Of a stretch of DNA of 64,000 nt, positions 1-12,700 are shown piece by piece (the stretch's first letter is position 1; each line of letters opens with the position of its first letter). A model generated the notes under the pieces. That model saw only the letters and a list, made by a program, of their open reading frames with translations. It was not told the origin of the DNA and did no database searches. The DNA comes from Pyrenopolyporus hunteri (taxonomy: Eukaryota > Ascomycota > Sordariomycetes > Xylariales > Hypoxylaceae): assembly GCA_902806595.1 (NCBI GenBank), contig CADCXC010000041.1, forward strand, positions 1 through 64,000, given 5' to 3'. Position numbers and translations under genes: made by a program.

Positions 1-1166
1 CTTCTTAGTCTTCATGTGCGCCACTCCAAGATATTGCCGTTGACGTGGGCTCTTACCCTACTCACTCCGGAAATGTTTACGTACGCATCGACGGCGCAGA
101 CAGTTGGTCTGACTGCCGGCCACTTCTTGTCCTACACAGTCTTTCTAGCCTTCAACTCTAGTGATTTCGCCAACCGATACTTCCGCTCCACACCGTCCGA
201 GGACACCCTCTGACACTCAAAGGCTGCACCTTCTGGGGTTGGGCGTACGTTGCCATCACTATTGGGCTCGCGCTTCTGAAAGAAGGAAGAAACAAAGAAC
301 AGGCAGGATTTGGGATGTTTATATGATCATGTGGGAAGATTTTGAAGTTGAAAAAATATCCAGACTATCATTATCGTCCATCTCATTGCTAAGATCGGTT
401 TCCAAGCCAACGACGGGGTGACGAATCTCAAGCTACTAGAAAAGGCTTCGGACAGGAGAACATGGCATTAACGGTGCTCGTCGACTTTCCTTTCGAGATC
501 GGCCTAATGTATGCTGGAAAATGGTCCCAGGAATACACGCCATGCGTCTTTGGTGCTGGGGTTCATCGGCCGTCTAATTGCTGCTATCTTCGCTCCAGGT
601 CACCGTTAGTATCTTTCCGGCCGATGGTGTTCAGCCATCAGGTACCTCCTTCTTGTCATCGCCGAGCACGTCTTCTCGACATTTACTTCAACCGTAATGT
701 TCGTTGCCATATCCGCATTCCACGCTCGAGTCGCCGATCCGTGATCGGTGGAACTTATGACATTGCTTGCAACGTGAGTATGACTTCAGTGACCAATCCA
801 CTTTCGCTAACGCGTGATAATAGGGTTTCCAATCTCGGCGGGTTTATTCCCGAAGTATTTTGTGCTACGCGGTAGACGCGTTTACAGAAGCTACATGCCA
901 CTAACGACAAAACTCGATACCTCACATTGAAGGGACCCCTGGTAACGCAGGAGTTCTCGTGCGCCATCCAACCGATAGAGAGCGGTGCGAGCACGGTGGA
1001 GGTACTGCGAGATCCTCCCGACGGGTTCTATATGTTGAATATCCTCTGCGTTATCGTAGGGGTGTTGACTTTTACCATGTATATATCAGGAAGAAGGTCT
1101 AATACTACAAAACTTGCCTTTAAGGGCGTGGCGGTTGGCAGGAGCTCGACAATAGGGAAATATTAA
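1..1166 (+). pseudogene. SLC33-type acetyl-CoA transporter pseudogene, 5' end outside window
   Basis: The conserved C-terminal half of an SLC33 (acetyl-CoA transporter, MFS-like, ER/Golgi membrane) protein can be read, but only by changing frame repeatedly. Recognisable pieces in order are LTPEMFTYASTAQTVGLTAG (frame from position 1), LKGCTFWGWAYVAITIGLAL (about 214-285), MALTVLVDFPFEIGLMYAGK (462 on), ASLVLGFIGRLIAAIF (about 545), VIGGTY/MTLLAT joined over a 50-nt intron (774-823, GTGAGT...GCTAAC...TAG) to VSNLGGFIP, and an intact last frame 927-1166 with RDPPDGFYMLNILCVIVG. At least five indels separate these pieces, so no full product can be made. GGTYMTLL...NLGG is the family hallmark. 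Base composition is normal, so decay was by indels and not RIP. Its stop codon lies only about 8 bp before the AT-rich element. Sequencing error is unlikely because every other gene here is intact. Confidence 0.85.
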
Positions 1167-1173
1167 TACGACC

Positions 1174-1254
1174 CTGGTCGAAGTCCAGAGAACCGCCAAA
1201 CCGCCATTCATTTTTATTTACCGTACTGTTTAACACATAATGCGACATACCGTA
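1174..1254 (+). repeat. Left terminal inverted repeat of the AT-rich block
   Basis: The core 1191-1254 matches the reverse complement of 28773-28837 over 65 aligned columns with six substitutions and one 1-nt gap. All six substitutions are C/T or G/A transitions. A further CGAAGTC (1179-1185) sits at the same distance outside the core on both ends, which takes the repeat out to about 1174. This copy still contains several CpA dinucleotides (for example in TTAACACATAATG), so it is less RIP-mutated than the right copy. Key shared motif: AACCGCCATTCATTTTTATT. Confidence 0.85.
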
Positions 1255-1410
1255 TATGGTTAACTATAACTAACTGGACTTTTTAACGGGTATTTATCCG
1301 CGTATATTATTACGAATAATTTTAAATTATTTAATTATTTTAAAATTATTTATTTACGATAAATTTTAACTTTAAATTAATTTCGATATTTTAATAAAAA
1401 TAATTAAATA

Positions 1411-1672
1411 TATTAAATAAATAAAAAGTCGTTAATTAATAATCGATTAATTATTATAATATTATAATAAAAAAATACGAAATAAATAAAATAAATTAAA
1501 TTATATATATATAAAAATTATAAACGGTTTAATTTTATATTAATCGATAAATATATTATTTTTAAAATTATATTTTAAATATTTATTATATAAAATAACG
1601 AAATATTTAATAAATATATTTATTATTATTATTATTATAATAAATATTTTAATATAAAGTTATATTATTATA
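1411..1672. repeat. Solo-LTR-like repeat, copy A
   Basis: A 262-bp member of a dispersed family with near-identical layout in all copies: it starts TATTAAATAAATAAAAAGTC and ends TTATATTATTATA. It is flanked by the 5-bp direct repeat AAATA (1406-1410 and 1673-1677). If the terminal TA...TA are RIP products of TG...CA, the unit has the TG...CA ends and 5-bp target duplication typical of LTRs of Ty1/copia or Ty3 elements. No adjoining internal region is visible, so it is probably a solo LTR. Confidence 0.75.
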
Positions 1673-4600
1673 AAATACGTATTAATTATATAATTATTAT
1701 AAATATTTATTTATAAATAAAAAATAATTTTACGAATATTAAACGATTATTTAACGAAATTAAATAATTAATAATAAATATATAATAATTTCCGTTTTAT
1801 TAAATATATTTAATATAAATTAAATTTCGTTTTATAATTATAATTTACGTTTTTTTTTATTTTTACGAAATTAATAAATTAAAATTTTATATAATATAAA
1901 AAATAACTTTTTTTATTATACGGGGATTTTAATAATTAATTAAATTATCGAATTAAATATATATAAAATATATAAAAAATATATATATTTTACGAATATA
2001 ATTTTATAAATTTAAATAAATATAACGTTAAATATTTACGATTAATTTTTAATATTTAAATTTTTAATTTAATCGATAATATTAAATAATTAAATTTTAA
2101 TATTTTTAATTATTTAAAAATAAAATTCGAAATAAATTACGATTTTTCGACGCGTATAAATATTAAAATAAATTAAAAATAATTTTAAATACGTTATTTA
2201 TTTATATACGTTTTTTATTATTTATTATAAATAATTAAAATAATTATTTTATATTAATAAATTAATATATATTACGTTTAAATAAATATTTATTATTATT
2301 ATAATTATAATAATATTTAACGTAAATATCGTAAAAATAATTAAATAAAACGATATAATATTAAAAAATTTTAATTTATTTTATAATTTACGTAAATATA
2401 TTTTTATAATAAAATAATATTAATTATTATTATATATATAATTAAAATTTATTAATAAATATATTTAATTTAAAAACGTAAAATTTATCTTCGAAATTAA
2501 TAATTAACGATTAAAATTATATTAATTTTAATTTTCGAAAACGACGACTTCGATTATAATTATAATTATTAAAAATAATAATTTATTTTAATTTAAATTA
2601 ATAAATAAAATATTATAAATAAATTATTTTAAAAATAAAAATTATACGAAATTAAATATATTTTTAAATTTCGAATTATTTTTATTATCGTTTTATTTAC
2701 GAAGGTTTTTTAATTTACGTTAAAATTTAAATAATAAAATCGATTAAAAATATTATCGATTATTTTCGGTTATTTATTATCGTCGTCGATAAAAAAATAA
2801 TCGATTATATAAATTTTAAAGAAAATTTTTTTTTTTCGAATTTTAATTAAAAGATTTTATTTAATTTTAATTAAATTTACGTTTATTAATAAAATCGAAT
2901 ATTTTTAATTCGATTATTACGAAGTTAATAAATTCGTTATTTTATTTAAAAATAATAATATTTTATTTTCGAAAACGGATATTTTACGTTAAAATAATTT
3001 ATTATCGATTTAATTTATTTAAAATTTTTAAAAACGATATAATAAAATATTCGAAAATTAATAATTTATAAAAAATAATTAAAAATAAATATAATATATA
3101 AAATTAAAATTTTATAAAAATAAAAATAAACGTTTAATATTAATAATCGAAGTTAATATATATATATATATTAAAGAAAATAATTACGTAATTTATTTTT
3201 AAAATTATATTTATTCGCGTAAATTTTTTAACGTTAATTAAATATTAATATAAAATAATATATTTTTAAAAAAAAAGTTAAATTATTTAAAAATTTAAAA
3301 TTACGTATTAATTTTCGATTAATATTATATACGATTATAAAATTTAATAAATATTTATATTTTTAATCGAATTAATAAAATTATTTAAATATTTATTAAT
3401 TAATATTTAATTTTATCGAATTTTTAAAAAAAATTTTAAATTAATTATAAATATAATTTTAAAAATAATAATAAAATAAAAAAAAAAAAAAAGGGGGGTA
3501 ATTTAATTACGAAAAATAATTTATAATTTATAATATTTTTAAATTAACGTAAAAAAATTAATAAAATTATAAATCGTTAATAAAACGTTAATATTATATA
3601 AATCGTATAAATAATAATATAATATTAAACGATATTATTTTCGTTAATATAAAATATATTATTATTTAAACGAAAAATTATTAATTTTATCGATTTAAAA
3701 GTTTTAAACGACGTTAAAAATTTTATTTTATAAAACGTTAAATAATTTTATAATAATTTTATTAATATTAAAAATTTTAAATATTTATTTATATATTTAA
3801 ATATTATATAATATAAATAATATTTAATAAAAAATAATTACGTATAATAATAAATATTTATAATAATTTCGATATATATAAATTCGTAAAAGTAAAAATA
3901 ATAATTTTTATAAATAAAAAAACGGAAAAATATTTAATTTATTTTAATATTTATTAAAATTATTTATTTAAATAAATATTTAATTTATTAAATAACGTTT
4001 TAACGAATATTTTATTTATATTATTATTTAAATAATATAAATATCGATAATTTTTATTATTTATTTTTTTTTATTATTAATTTTTTTCGAATTTAATTAT
4101 TTTATATAAAAATTAAATTAATAATTTATTATATTTATAAAATTTATTTTTATAATAATAATATTTTTATTAATTAAATATATTTATAAAAATATATAAT
4201 TTACGTTTTAATAACGATATTTTTTTTTTTTTAATATAATTTAAATATATATATTAATTATTTTTAAAAATATTATTATTATATTTTTTATTTTCGTATA
4301 ATTCGAATATTAATTATTTCTTTAAAATATTATTATTATATTATCGATTATAAAAAACGATAAAAAACGATAAATAATATACGTATAATTTAATATTTAA
4401 TAATATAATATTTAACGAATAAAAATCGAATAAAAAAATAATATCGTTAAATTAATCGTTCTTCAAATTAATAAACGGTTTAATAAAATATAATATTATA
4501 AAATTTTATATTTAAATATTTTAATCGAATAATTTATTTAAATAATAATATTTTATTAATAATATTAAATATATATTAAAAATTTATTTTAAAATTATTT

Positions 4601-5910
4601 ATTTTATTAATAATTTATTCGAATTAATATTTTTTATTTATATCGATACGAAATTTATATTATTTTAATTATATTTTACGATAATATTAAAATTTAAAAT
4701 TTAAATATTAAATTAAAAAATTATTAATATATCGTCGATTTATAATATTTTAAATTTATTTAATTATTTAATTAAAACGTATTAAAATCGTTATTTTATA
4801 AATAATCGATAAATAAAACGTCGGTAAAAATAAATATAATATTAATATAACGTTGCGATTTTACGTATTATATATCGATATAATTTTTTAAATATTTTAA
4901 TATTAAAAATATAAGTCGATATTTTAACGAGTTAATTTTATTAATATAAATAATAAATATTATTTATTTTTATTTTAAAAAGTTAATTATTAATCGTAAT
5001 ATAAGTAAATATAATTATTAAACGTTTAAAAATCGAATTTATCGATTAACGTTTTTTAAAATAAAATTAACGTTTAATTATTTGATCGATATAAAATATT
5101 TTCGAAAATAAATTTAAAATTCGAAAAGTTTAAAACGTTATCGAATTTATTTTATCGGTTTTTTTTAATAAATAATTAAACGATCGACGTTTAATTTTTA
5201 TTATTTATTATACGTAAATAAATAAATATTAAATAATAATTTTAATAAAAAACGGTAATATATAATTATTAATTTTTTATAATAATTTCTTTTAATTTAT
5301 ATTATAAATTTATAATTTTATATTAAAAAGTCGCGAATTAAAAATATACGATAAAATTAATAAATTTTATAAATTATATATAATAAATATATTTATATTC
5401 GAATTATATATACGAAATTATTAATAAAATTAATTTTATTAATTAATAAAAATAATATTAAAAAAAATAATAATCGATTATTATATAATTTAATAAATAA
5501 AATTTTTAAAAATATAAAAATAATTTTAATTTAAAATATAAATAAAAGTTCCGGTAATTTAATATACGTTATATAAATTTAATTTATTTATATAAATTAT
5601 TATTAAAATTACGAAATAACGATTATAATAATAATCGTATTTTTAATTTAACGTTTTTTATTTTATTTTTTAATAATTTTTTATTTATTTTCGTTTAAAG
5701 TTTTTCGTATAATAAAACCGTTTTAAATGTCGTTATTATATCGGTTAATAACGTTTTATTTTAAACGATAAAATATCGTTTCGATTAAATTTCGAAAAAT
5801 TAAAATTTTTATTTTATTATTTCGTAATTAACGTAATTATTTTATTATTTAATTTATTATATTATAAATTATTTCGTAAAATATTTAATATTAAGGGGTT
5901 TATATACGGC

Positions 5911-6070
5911 GAAAATATTATCGATAAAAATATAATAAAAATTAACGTATTTAAATTCGATAAAATAATCGTATTTAAAGTAAATAACGAAATATTATCG
6001 ATAAAGAATATAAAAAAATTAACGTATTCGAATTTAATAAAATAATTATATTTAAAATAAACGACGATAT
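5911..6070. repeat. Tandem duplication, ~78-bp period, inside the RIP block
   Basis: Two units, starting at about 5911 and 5989, share ATATTATCGATAAA, ATTAACGTATT and AAATAATCGTATTTAAAG-like segments, and a third begins to follow. The period is a multiple of three, so this could be a relic of a coding repeat. No product is recoverable. Confidence 0.5.
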
Positions 6071-9000
6071 TATTTTTAATTAACGTTAAATTTAAATAAA
6101 AAGTAAAAAATCGTTTATTAAAATTAAATATCGATAATTTAAATAAAAAAACGTTATAAATTTAATATAATTTTATACGTTTATTATAATTTAAATTATT
6201 TAATTTACGATTATAAAATAATTAAATATATAATTAATAATATATTAATTAAAAATTAAATTTATTTTTTTAAATTTAAATAAAATATAACGTATAAAAG
6301 TAAATAAATTATAATAATAATTTAATTAAGTTTTTTAAAAGTAAATTTATTAAAGTCGTAATTTTTAAAGTATTTATTAACGAAAAAATCGGTAATAATA
6401 ATATAAATATAAATATAATATTAAAATTTTTCGTTTTTTTTTTTCGAGTTATTTTTTAAAGATTTTTTATTTAATAACGTATAAAAATTTATAATTTCGA
6501 ATTAAAATATTTTTATTAAATTAAATTATTATAAAAATAAATTAAAATTTATAAAAAATAATAAAAATTAAATAAATATATAAAAAATATTAATAATTTT
6601 TTAACGTCGACGTTTTAATTAATTTAAATTTATTAAAGGTTTATTTTATATATAATTTATATATAAAAATTATATAATATTATAATATATTATAATTTTT
6701 ATTAATATTTATTTATATAAATTAAATTATCGTTTTTATTTTTAATATATTTTAAAATTTTATTCGATAAATAAATAATAATATGTTTTAAAATAAATTT
6801 AAAATAAATTACTTTTTATTTAATATATTTATATAAAAATATTAATTTATATCGTAATTTTTATTAAAATAAATATCGAATAAATATTTATAAATATTTT
6901 TAAATATTTAAATATTTTTAATATTTTATATTTTAATATATAATTATTTGTTTAAAAATATTTTTAATATTTTATATAAAATTTTAATATTTTTATTTAA
7001 ATAATAATTTTTTTTTTTTATTTATTTTTTTTAAAGTAATAATTTTTCGTTAATTTAATAATTACGATTTATTAAATATAATTATTTTAAAAAACGCTTT
7101 ATATATTAATTTTTTTTTATTTATTTTCGTTAAATTTTTAATTATAATTTTCGATAATTTTAAAATTCGTCGATTAATAAATTAAATTATTAAATTTTTA
7201 AATTAAATATTTTAATATTAATATTATAATAATTTTATTTATTATTTATAAAATATAATAATAATTTTTATTTTAAATTTTAAATTATTAATTTTATAAT
7301 TTTATTTTTATTTAAATATTATATAAAAATTAATTAATTTAACTTCGAATAAACAATTAAGGAAGGTTTTTTAATCGTTTATATATAAACGCGAATATTT
7401 TATTAAAAATATTAAAGTCGTATTTAACGTTTTTAATTATTTTAACGTTATTTTAATTTTATTAACGTTCGAAATATTTTATATTATATATTATATTATT
7501 TAATTACCCGTTTAATATATATCGACGTTACGTTTAATAAAAACGATATAATTTTAAAATATAATTAAAAATTTTTTTTATAAAAGATATAATCGAATAT
7601 ATATTAAATCGATAAAATTTATTTTAAATTTTTATTTATAATAAAAATATAAACGTTTTTATTTAATAACGAAATAAATTTTTTTTATAAATAATTTTAA
7701 AAAATTTCGCGGTTAAATTTTAAATTAAATTTTATTTTTACGTTATTTAATATTATATTAATAATATTATTTTTTATAATCGATTAATAATGGTAAGTAG
7801 ATTTAATATTATTATATTAAATATAATAATATTTAACGGGGAGTTTATTATTATAAAAAACGTAATTATTAAAAAGTATTATAAAATATTTTATTTAAAA
7901 GGTTTACGAAACGAAATTTACGTTAATAAATTATTTTTAATATTTATTTCGTATCGATTTTAAAAACGTAATATAATTATAATTTAAATTTATTTTATTA
8001 TTAATTATTTTACGATACGTATTATATCGTTATATTATTAATTAAATGTTTTTTATAAATATTATATTATAATAAAACTTTTAACGTTAATGCGATTAAT
8101 GTTTTTTACGATATTTTAAACGTTTTAAATTTTATATATAAATAAAATTTTTAATATCGAAATATTTCGCCGTATAATATAATTATTATATAAAATATTA
8201 ATTAAATCGATATAAAACGGTAATTTACGATTTCGAAAAATTATTACGTTATCGAAAAATAATTATAAATATTTCGATTTTTATATATTATAACGTTTAA
8301 AATATATTTTAAAAAAATACGATAAATTTATTAATTTATTTTTTTAAAGTATATTATATTATATATTTTAAAAGGTATAAACGTAATTAATATTACTTAT
8401 ATTAATAAATAACGTTACGTAAATTTAATAAAAAACTTAAATTTTATTTTAATAAAAATTATTAACGTCGATAAATATAATTTTATTAAAAAATTAATAT
8501 TATTCGATTTTCGTTTAAAATTTAATATATTAAAAGTTTTAAAATATAAAATTTAAAACCTATTAAATATAAAAAAAATAAAAATTATTATAATAAAATA
8601 TATATAAATTCGTAAATAATTAAATAATAACGAAAATTTTTATATTTAAATATCCTTTAAATTAATTATTATTTATTAATATTTAATATCGATTTAAAAA
8701 TCGAATTAAATATATTAATTTCGTTATTTAATTAATAAAATATTTCGTATTTTAAATAAAATATTTATTTTATCGATATAATAATAAAAAAAAATTATAA
8801 AATATTTATATAAAAATTTAAATTTTAAATTATTTATTATAACATAAATAACATTTATAATTTATAATTTATTATTTATTTACTTAAGGTAAATAAATAT
8901 TTAATAAGTTTAAATAATCGGCGATAAATTTAAAAATAATTTTATTATTTCGTATAATATATATTAAATTTATAATTTTTAAATTATAATTATTTTTTTT

Positions 9001-9076
9001 TTCCGATCGTTTTTATAAATTTAAAACGAAATTTATATATTATAAAATAAAATATTTAAAAAATTAGATATAATAT

Positions 9077-9343
9077 TATTAAATAAATAAAAAATTATTA
9101 ATTTATAATCGATTAATTAATATATAATCGTATAATAAAAAGTAACGAAATAAATAAATTAATTAAATTATAAAAATATAAAAGTTACGAATCGGTTAAT
9201 TTCGTATTAATCGATAAATATATTTATTTTTAAAAGTTATATTTTAATCGTTTATTACGTAAAACGACGATGTATTTAATAAAGGTATATTTATCGTTAT
9301 TATCGTTACGATAAATACGTTAATATAAAATTATATTATTATA
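9077..9343. repeat. Solo-LTR-like repeat, copy B
   Basis: 267-bp copy with the same ends and internal landmarks (ATAATCGTATAATAAAAAG, ATTACGTAAAACGACGA, TATCGTTACGATAAATACG). It has a perfect 5-bp direct repeat, AATAT, at 9072-9076 and 9344-9348. It keeps more CpG than copy A and is therefore useful for reconstructing the family consensus. Confidence 0.75.
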
Positions 9344-9463
9344 AATATTAAAGTGAAAAATTATATTAAAATTAAGTAATTATACATTTTTTTTTAATTT
9401 AATAATTATAAAAATTAATTAATTTAAAAAGTAATTTCTTTTATTATTAATATAATAAAAGTT

Positions 9464-9710
9464 TATTAAATAATAAACGATTTTATATTATACGATCGTA
9501 TAATATAAAGTAAAAAAAAAATAAATTAATTAAATTATATAAATGTAAAAAAAAAAGATTAAATTAAATTTATATTAATCGAAAATATATTTTTATTTAA
9601 AATTTATAATTTAATTATTTATTACGTAAAACGATAAAATATATAATAAAATTATATCTATTATTATTATCGTTACGATAAATATATTAATATAAAATTA
9701 CATTATTATA
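9464..9710. repeat. Solo-LTR-like repeat, copy C (diverged)
   Basis: A ~247-bp copy, 120 bp after copy B in the same orientation, with the landmarks TATACGATCGTATAATA, TTACGTAAAACGATAAA and TATCGTTACGATAAATA and the end ACATTATTATA, which keeps a CpA. No matching target duplication is visible. The close spacing with copy B could mean an old nested or tandem insertion rather than two independent ones. Confidence 0.6.
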
Positions 9711-12700
9711 TTTATTTTTTTTATATTTAAACTTCGATTATTTAAATGTATACGTTAATAACATCGATTATTAATAAGATTTTTTTAAATTTAATTATTT
9801 TTAACTTATTAACATTAAATTTTAAAATTAATGAAATTTATTTTAATTTAAAAGTTATTAAAAGTAAAAGTAAATATATTAATTATAATTTTATTATATA
9901 ATTTTTTATCGAATAATTTTATTATATCGTTTATTAATTTATTTTATAATTTTTTAATAACGATGTTATTTTATATAAATAAAAACGATTTAAATTTAAT
10001 ATTTATTTACGTAATATTATTATTTACGAATCGTATAAAAGTATTAATATTTTTATAATATAATTTTAATATTTAAATGTATAAATAATTAAATATAAAT
10101 ATAAATGAAATTTTTACGTAATTTTTAAACGGATATTTAAGTAGTAAACCGTTTATTTAATCGAGTTTTTAAAGTTTCGAATCGATTATTTATTTAAATT
10201 TTAAAATTATTTAATTATGCGATAATTCGAATTTTTAAATTATTTAATTACGTATTAATCGTATTAATTAAATTCGAAATTTATTAACCTTTATAAATTA
10301 TAAAAAATTTATAAACTTTAATAATTTTTATATTAATTTATTATTATATTCGATTATTATAACGAAATTAAATTACGAATTAAATTATATTAAAAATTTA
10401 TAATAATCGAAATATTAAATAAATAATAAAACGAAATACGATAAAATAATAAAATATTTTAAAAAAGTTAATTTAAAGTTTAAATTAATGTTAAAATAAT
10501 TAAAATTTCGTAATAATAACGTTTATATATTTATTTATTTAAGTATTTTATAATAACGGATATTATTTAAAGTTATTTAAAAATTAACTTTTAATTAAAA
10601 CTTTTAATAATAAATTAATAATTTCGAATCGATTAATTTAATATTTAATATAATAAAACGATAATTTATTTCTATATTTTTACATAAATATTTATATATA
10701 ATATATATATATAAAAAATATATTTACGATATAAAATTATAAAAGTAATTTTAAAAGTTTATACGTTTATATATTTTATAAAAATTTCTTTTTTTACGTT
10801 TTTATAATTATTAAAAATATAATTATAACTTTTATTTAATATATTTATACTTGAATTAATATAATATAATTTAATTTAAACTTTTTATAAATTATTATAT
10901 TATAATAATTAAATAATTATTTATTTAAATTTATTATTATAATATTATACGATTATTTAACGGTGTAAAATAATTAATAAATTAAATTATATCGTTTTAT
11001 ATAATATAAATATATTATATTAATTTTATAATTTAAAAAGTTATAATTTATTTTTTTTTTTTTTTATAATATTAATAAAAGTTTACTTTTAATTTTTAAA
11101 ATTCGTTTTATAACGTAGGGTTAAACGGTTAATTTTAAATTATTTTATAATAAGTTATAATATAATATTATTTATTATAATTTTTATTATATAAAATATT
11201 AATTAAAAATAAAATTAAATATATTTAAATTTTAAACGTAAATTATAAAAATAAGGGTAATAATAAACGTTATTAATTAAAAATTAATTAATATAATCGA
11301 AAATCGATTATAAATTATAATTTTATCGAAAATATAATCGTGTTTATTTAATTACGTAATAAATTCATTATTATTATTCGTTTTATTAATCGATTTTATT
11401 AAATCGATCGATTAATTATATTATAAATTTTACCGGTAATTTCGATTTAAATTTTTATTTTAAAAATTTTTATTTTATTCGTATATATTTTTTAAACGAT
11501 TTTAAAAATTCGCTTTAAGTTTACGATGTTATATATACGAATTACATATCGATTACGTATAATTATAATATTATAAAAATCGAACGAAACATAAATTATT
11601 ATATAACTACGTAATTATAACGACGTTATATTTTAATTAATTAAAATAATAAATATTTCGAATTTTAAATTATTTATAATTTTAATTATATATATTATTT
11701 ATATTATTTCGTATTATTATTTTATATATATTAAATATATTAATAAATACGTATATATAATACGTATATTTAAATAATAGAGTAAAAATATATTTAAACG
11801 CATTAAATTTATTTTTTAATTTTTAATTTTTTTTTTAAATATTTTATTATATTTTTATTATTTAAATATTAATTTAATATTATATATTTAAATTAATATA
11901 AATAATATAAACGTTAATTACGTTAAATAATTCGATTTATAATTCGATTTTAATTTTATAATATAATTTATAATTTTATTTAACGAAAAATTTTTAAGTT
12001 AAAAATCTTTCGATTATTTAATAAAATTAATAAATTTTACATATATTATAATAAATTTAAAGTAATATAAATATTTTACTTATAAATTAATATTAATACG
12101 TATAAAACGTATTTTAATTATATAAACGTTTGTTTTAATATTTTAAACGCGCGTTTTAATAATATAAATACGCGTATAAATATTTAATTTAACGTTTTTA
12201 ACGTTCGTTTTAAAATTCGATTTTAAATATTATAAGTTATTTTTTATATTTTATATTTAATTTTTAAATATTTTAATATTAATTAAAATTTTACTTTAAA
12301 ATTATAATTTTTCGCGTAATTTATTAATAATTATATTACGACTTTCGAAGTTATATTCGAATTATTTAAATTTATTAAAATAATATTATTATCGAAATAT
12401 TACGAGGTAAATCGATGGATAATATTCGGAAATTATTTAATAAGTATTTATATAATTAAATTATAATTAATATATTTATTTTTAATAAATTTCGAATTAA
12501 ATTAAATTTTAAAATTTTAAATATAAATTTTAACGAAATAAAATTAATAAAATTTAAAAAAGTTTTTATAATTATCGAAGTCGTAAATAAGCGTTTATAT
12601 TAATATTATAACGTCGTCGTAATATATATATAAAAAAAAAAAAAAAAGAAAGTATATATTAAAGTTTAACGATTTTACGAATCGTAATTTATATTTTATT

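Noticed and set aside
1158..1163. AAATAT also present at 28858-28863, a possible 6-bp target duplication of the large element
   Set aside because: The two copies lie at unequal distances from the aligned inverted repeats (about 10 bp against 4 bp), and such an AT-only 6-mer is likely by chance.
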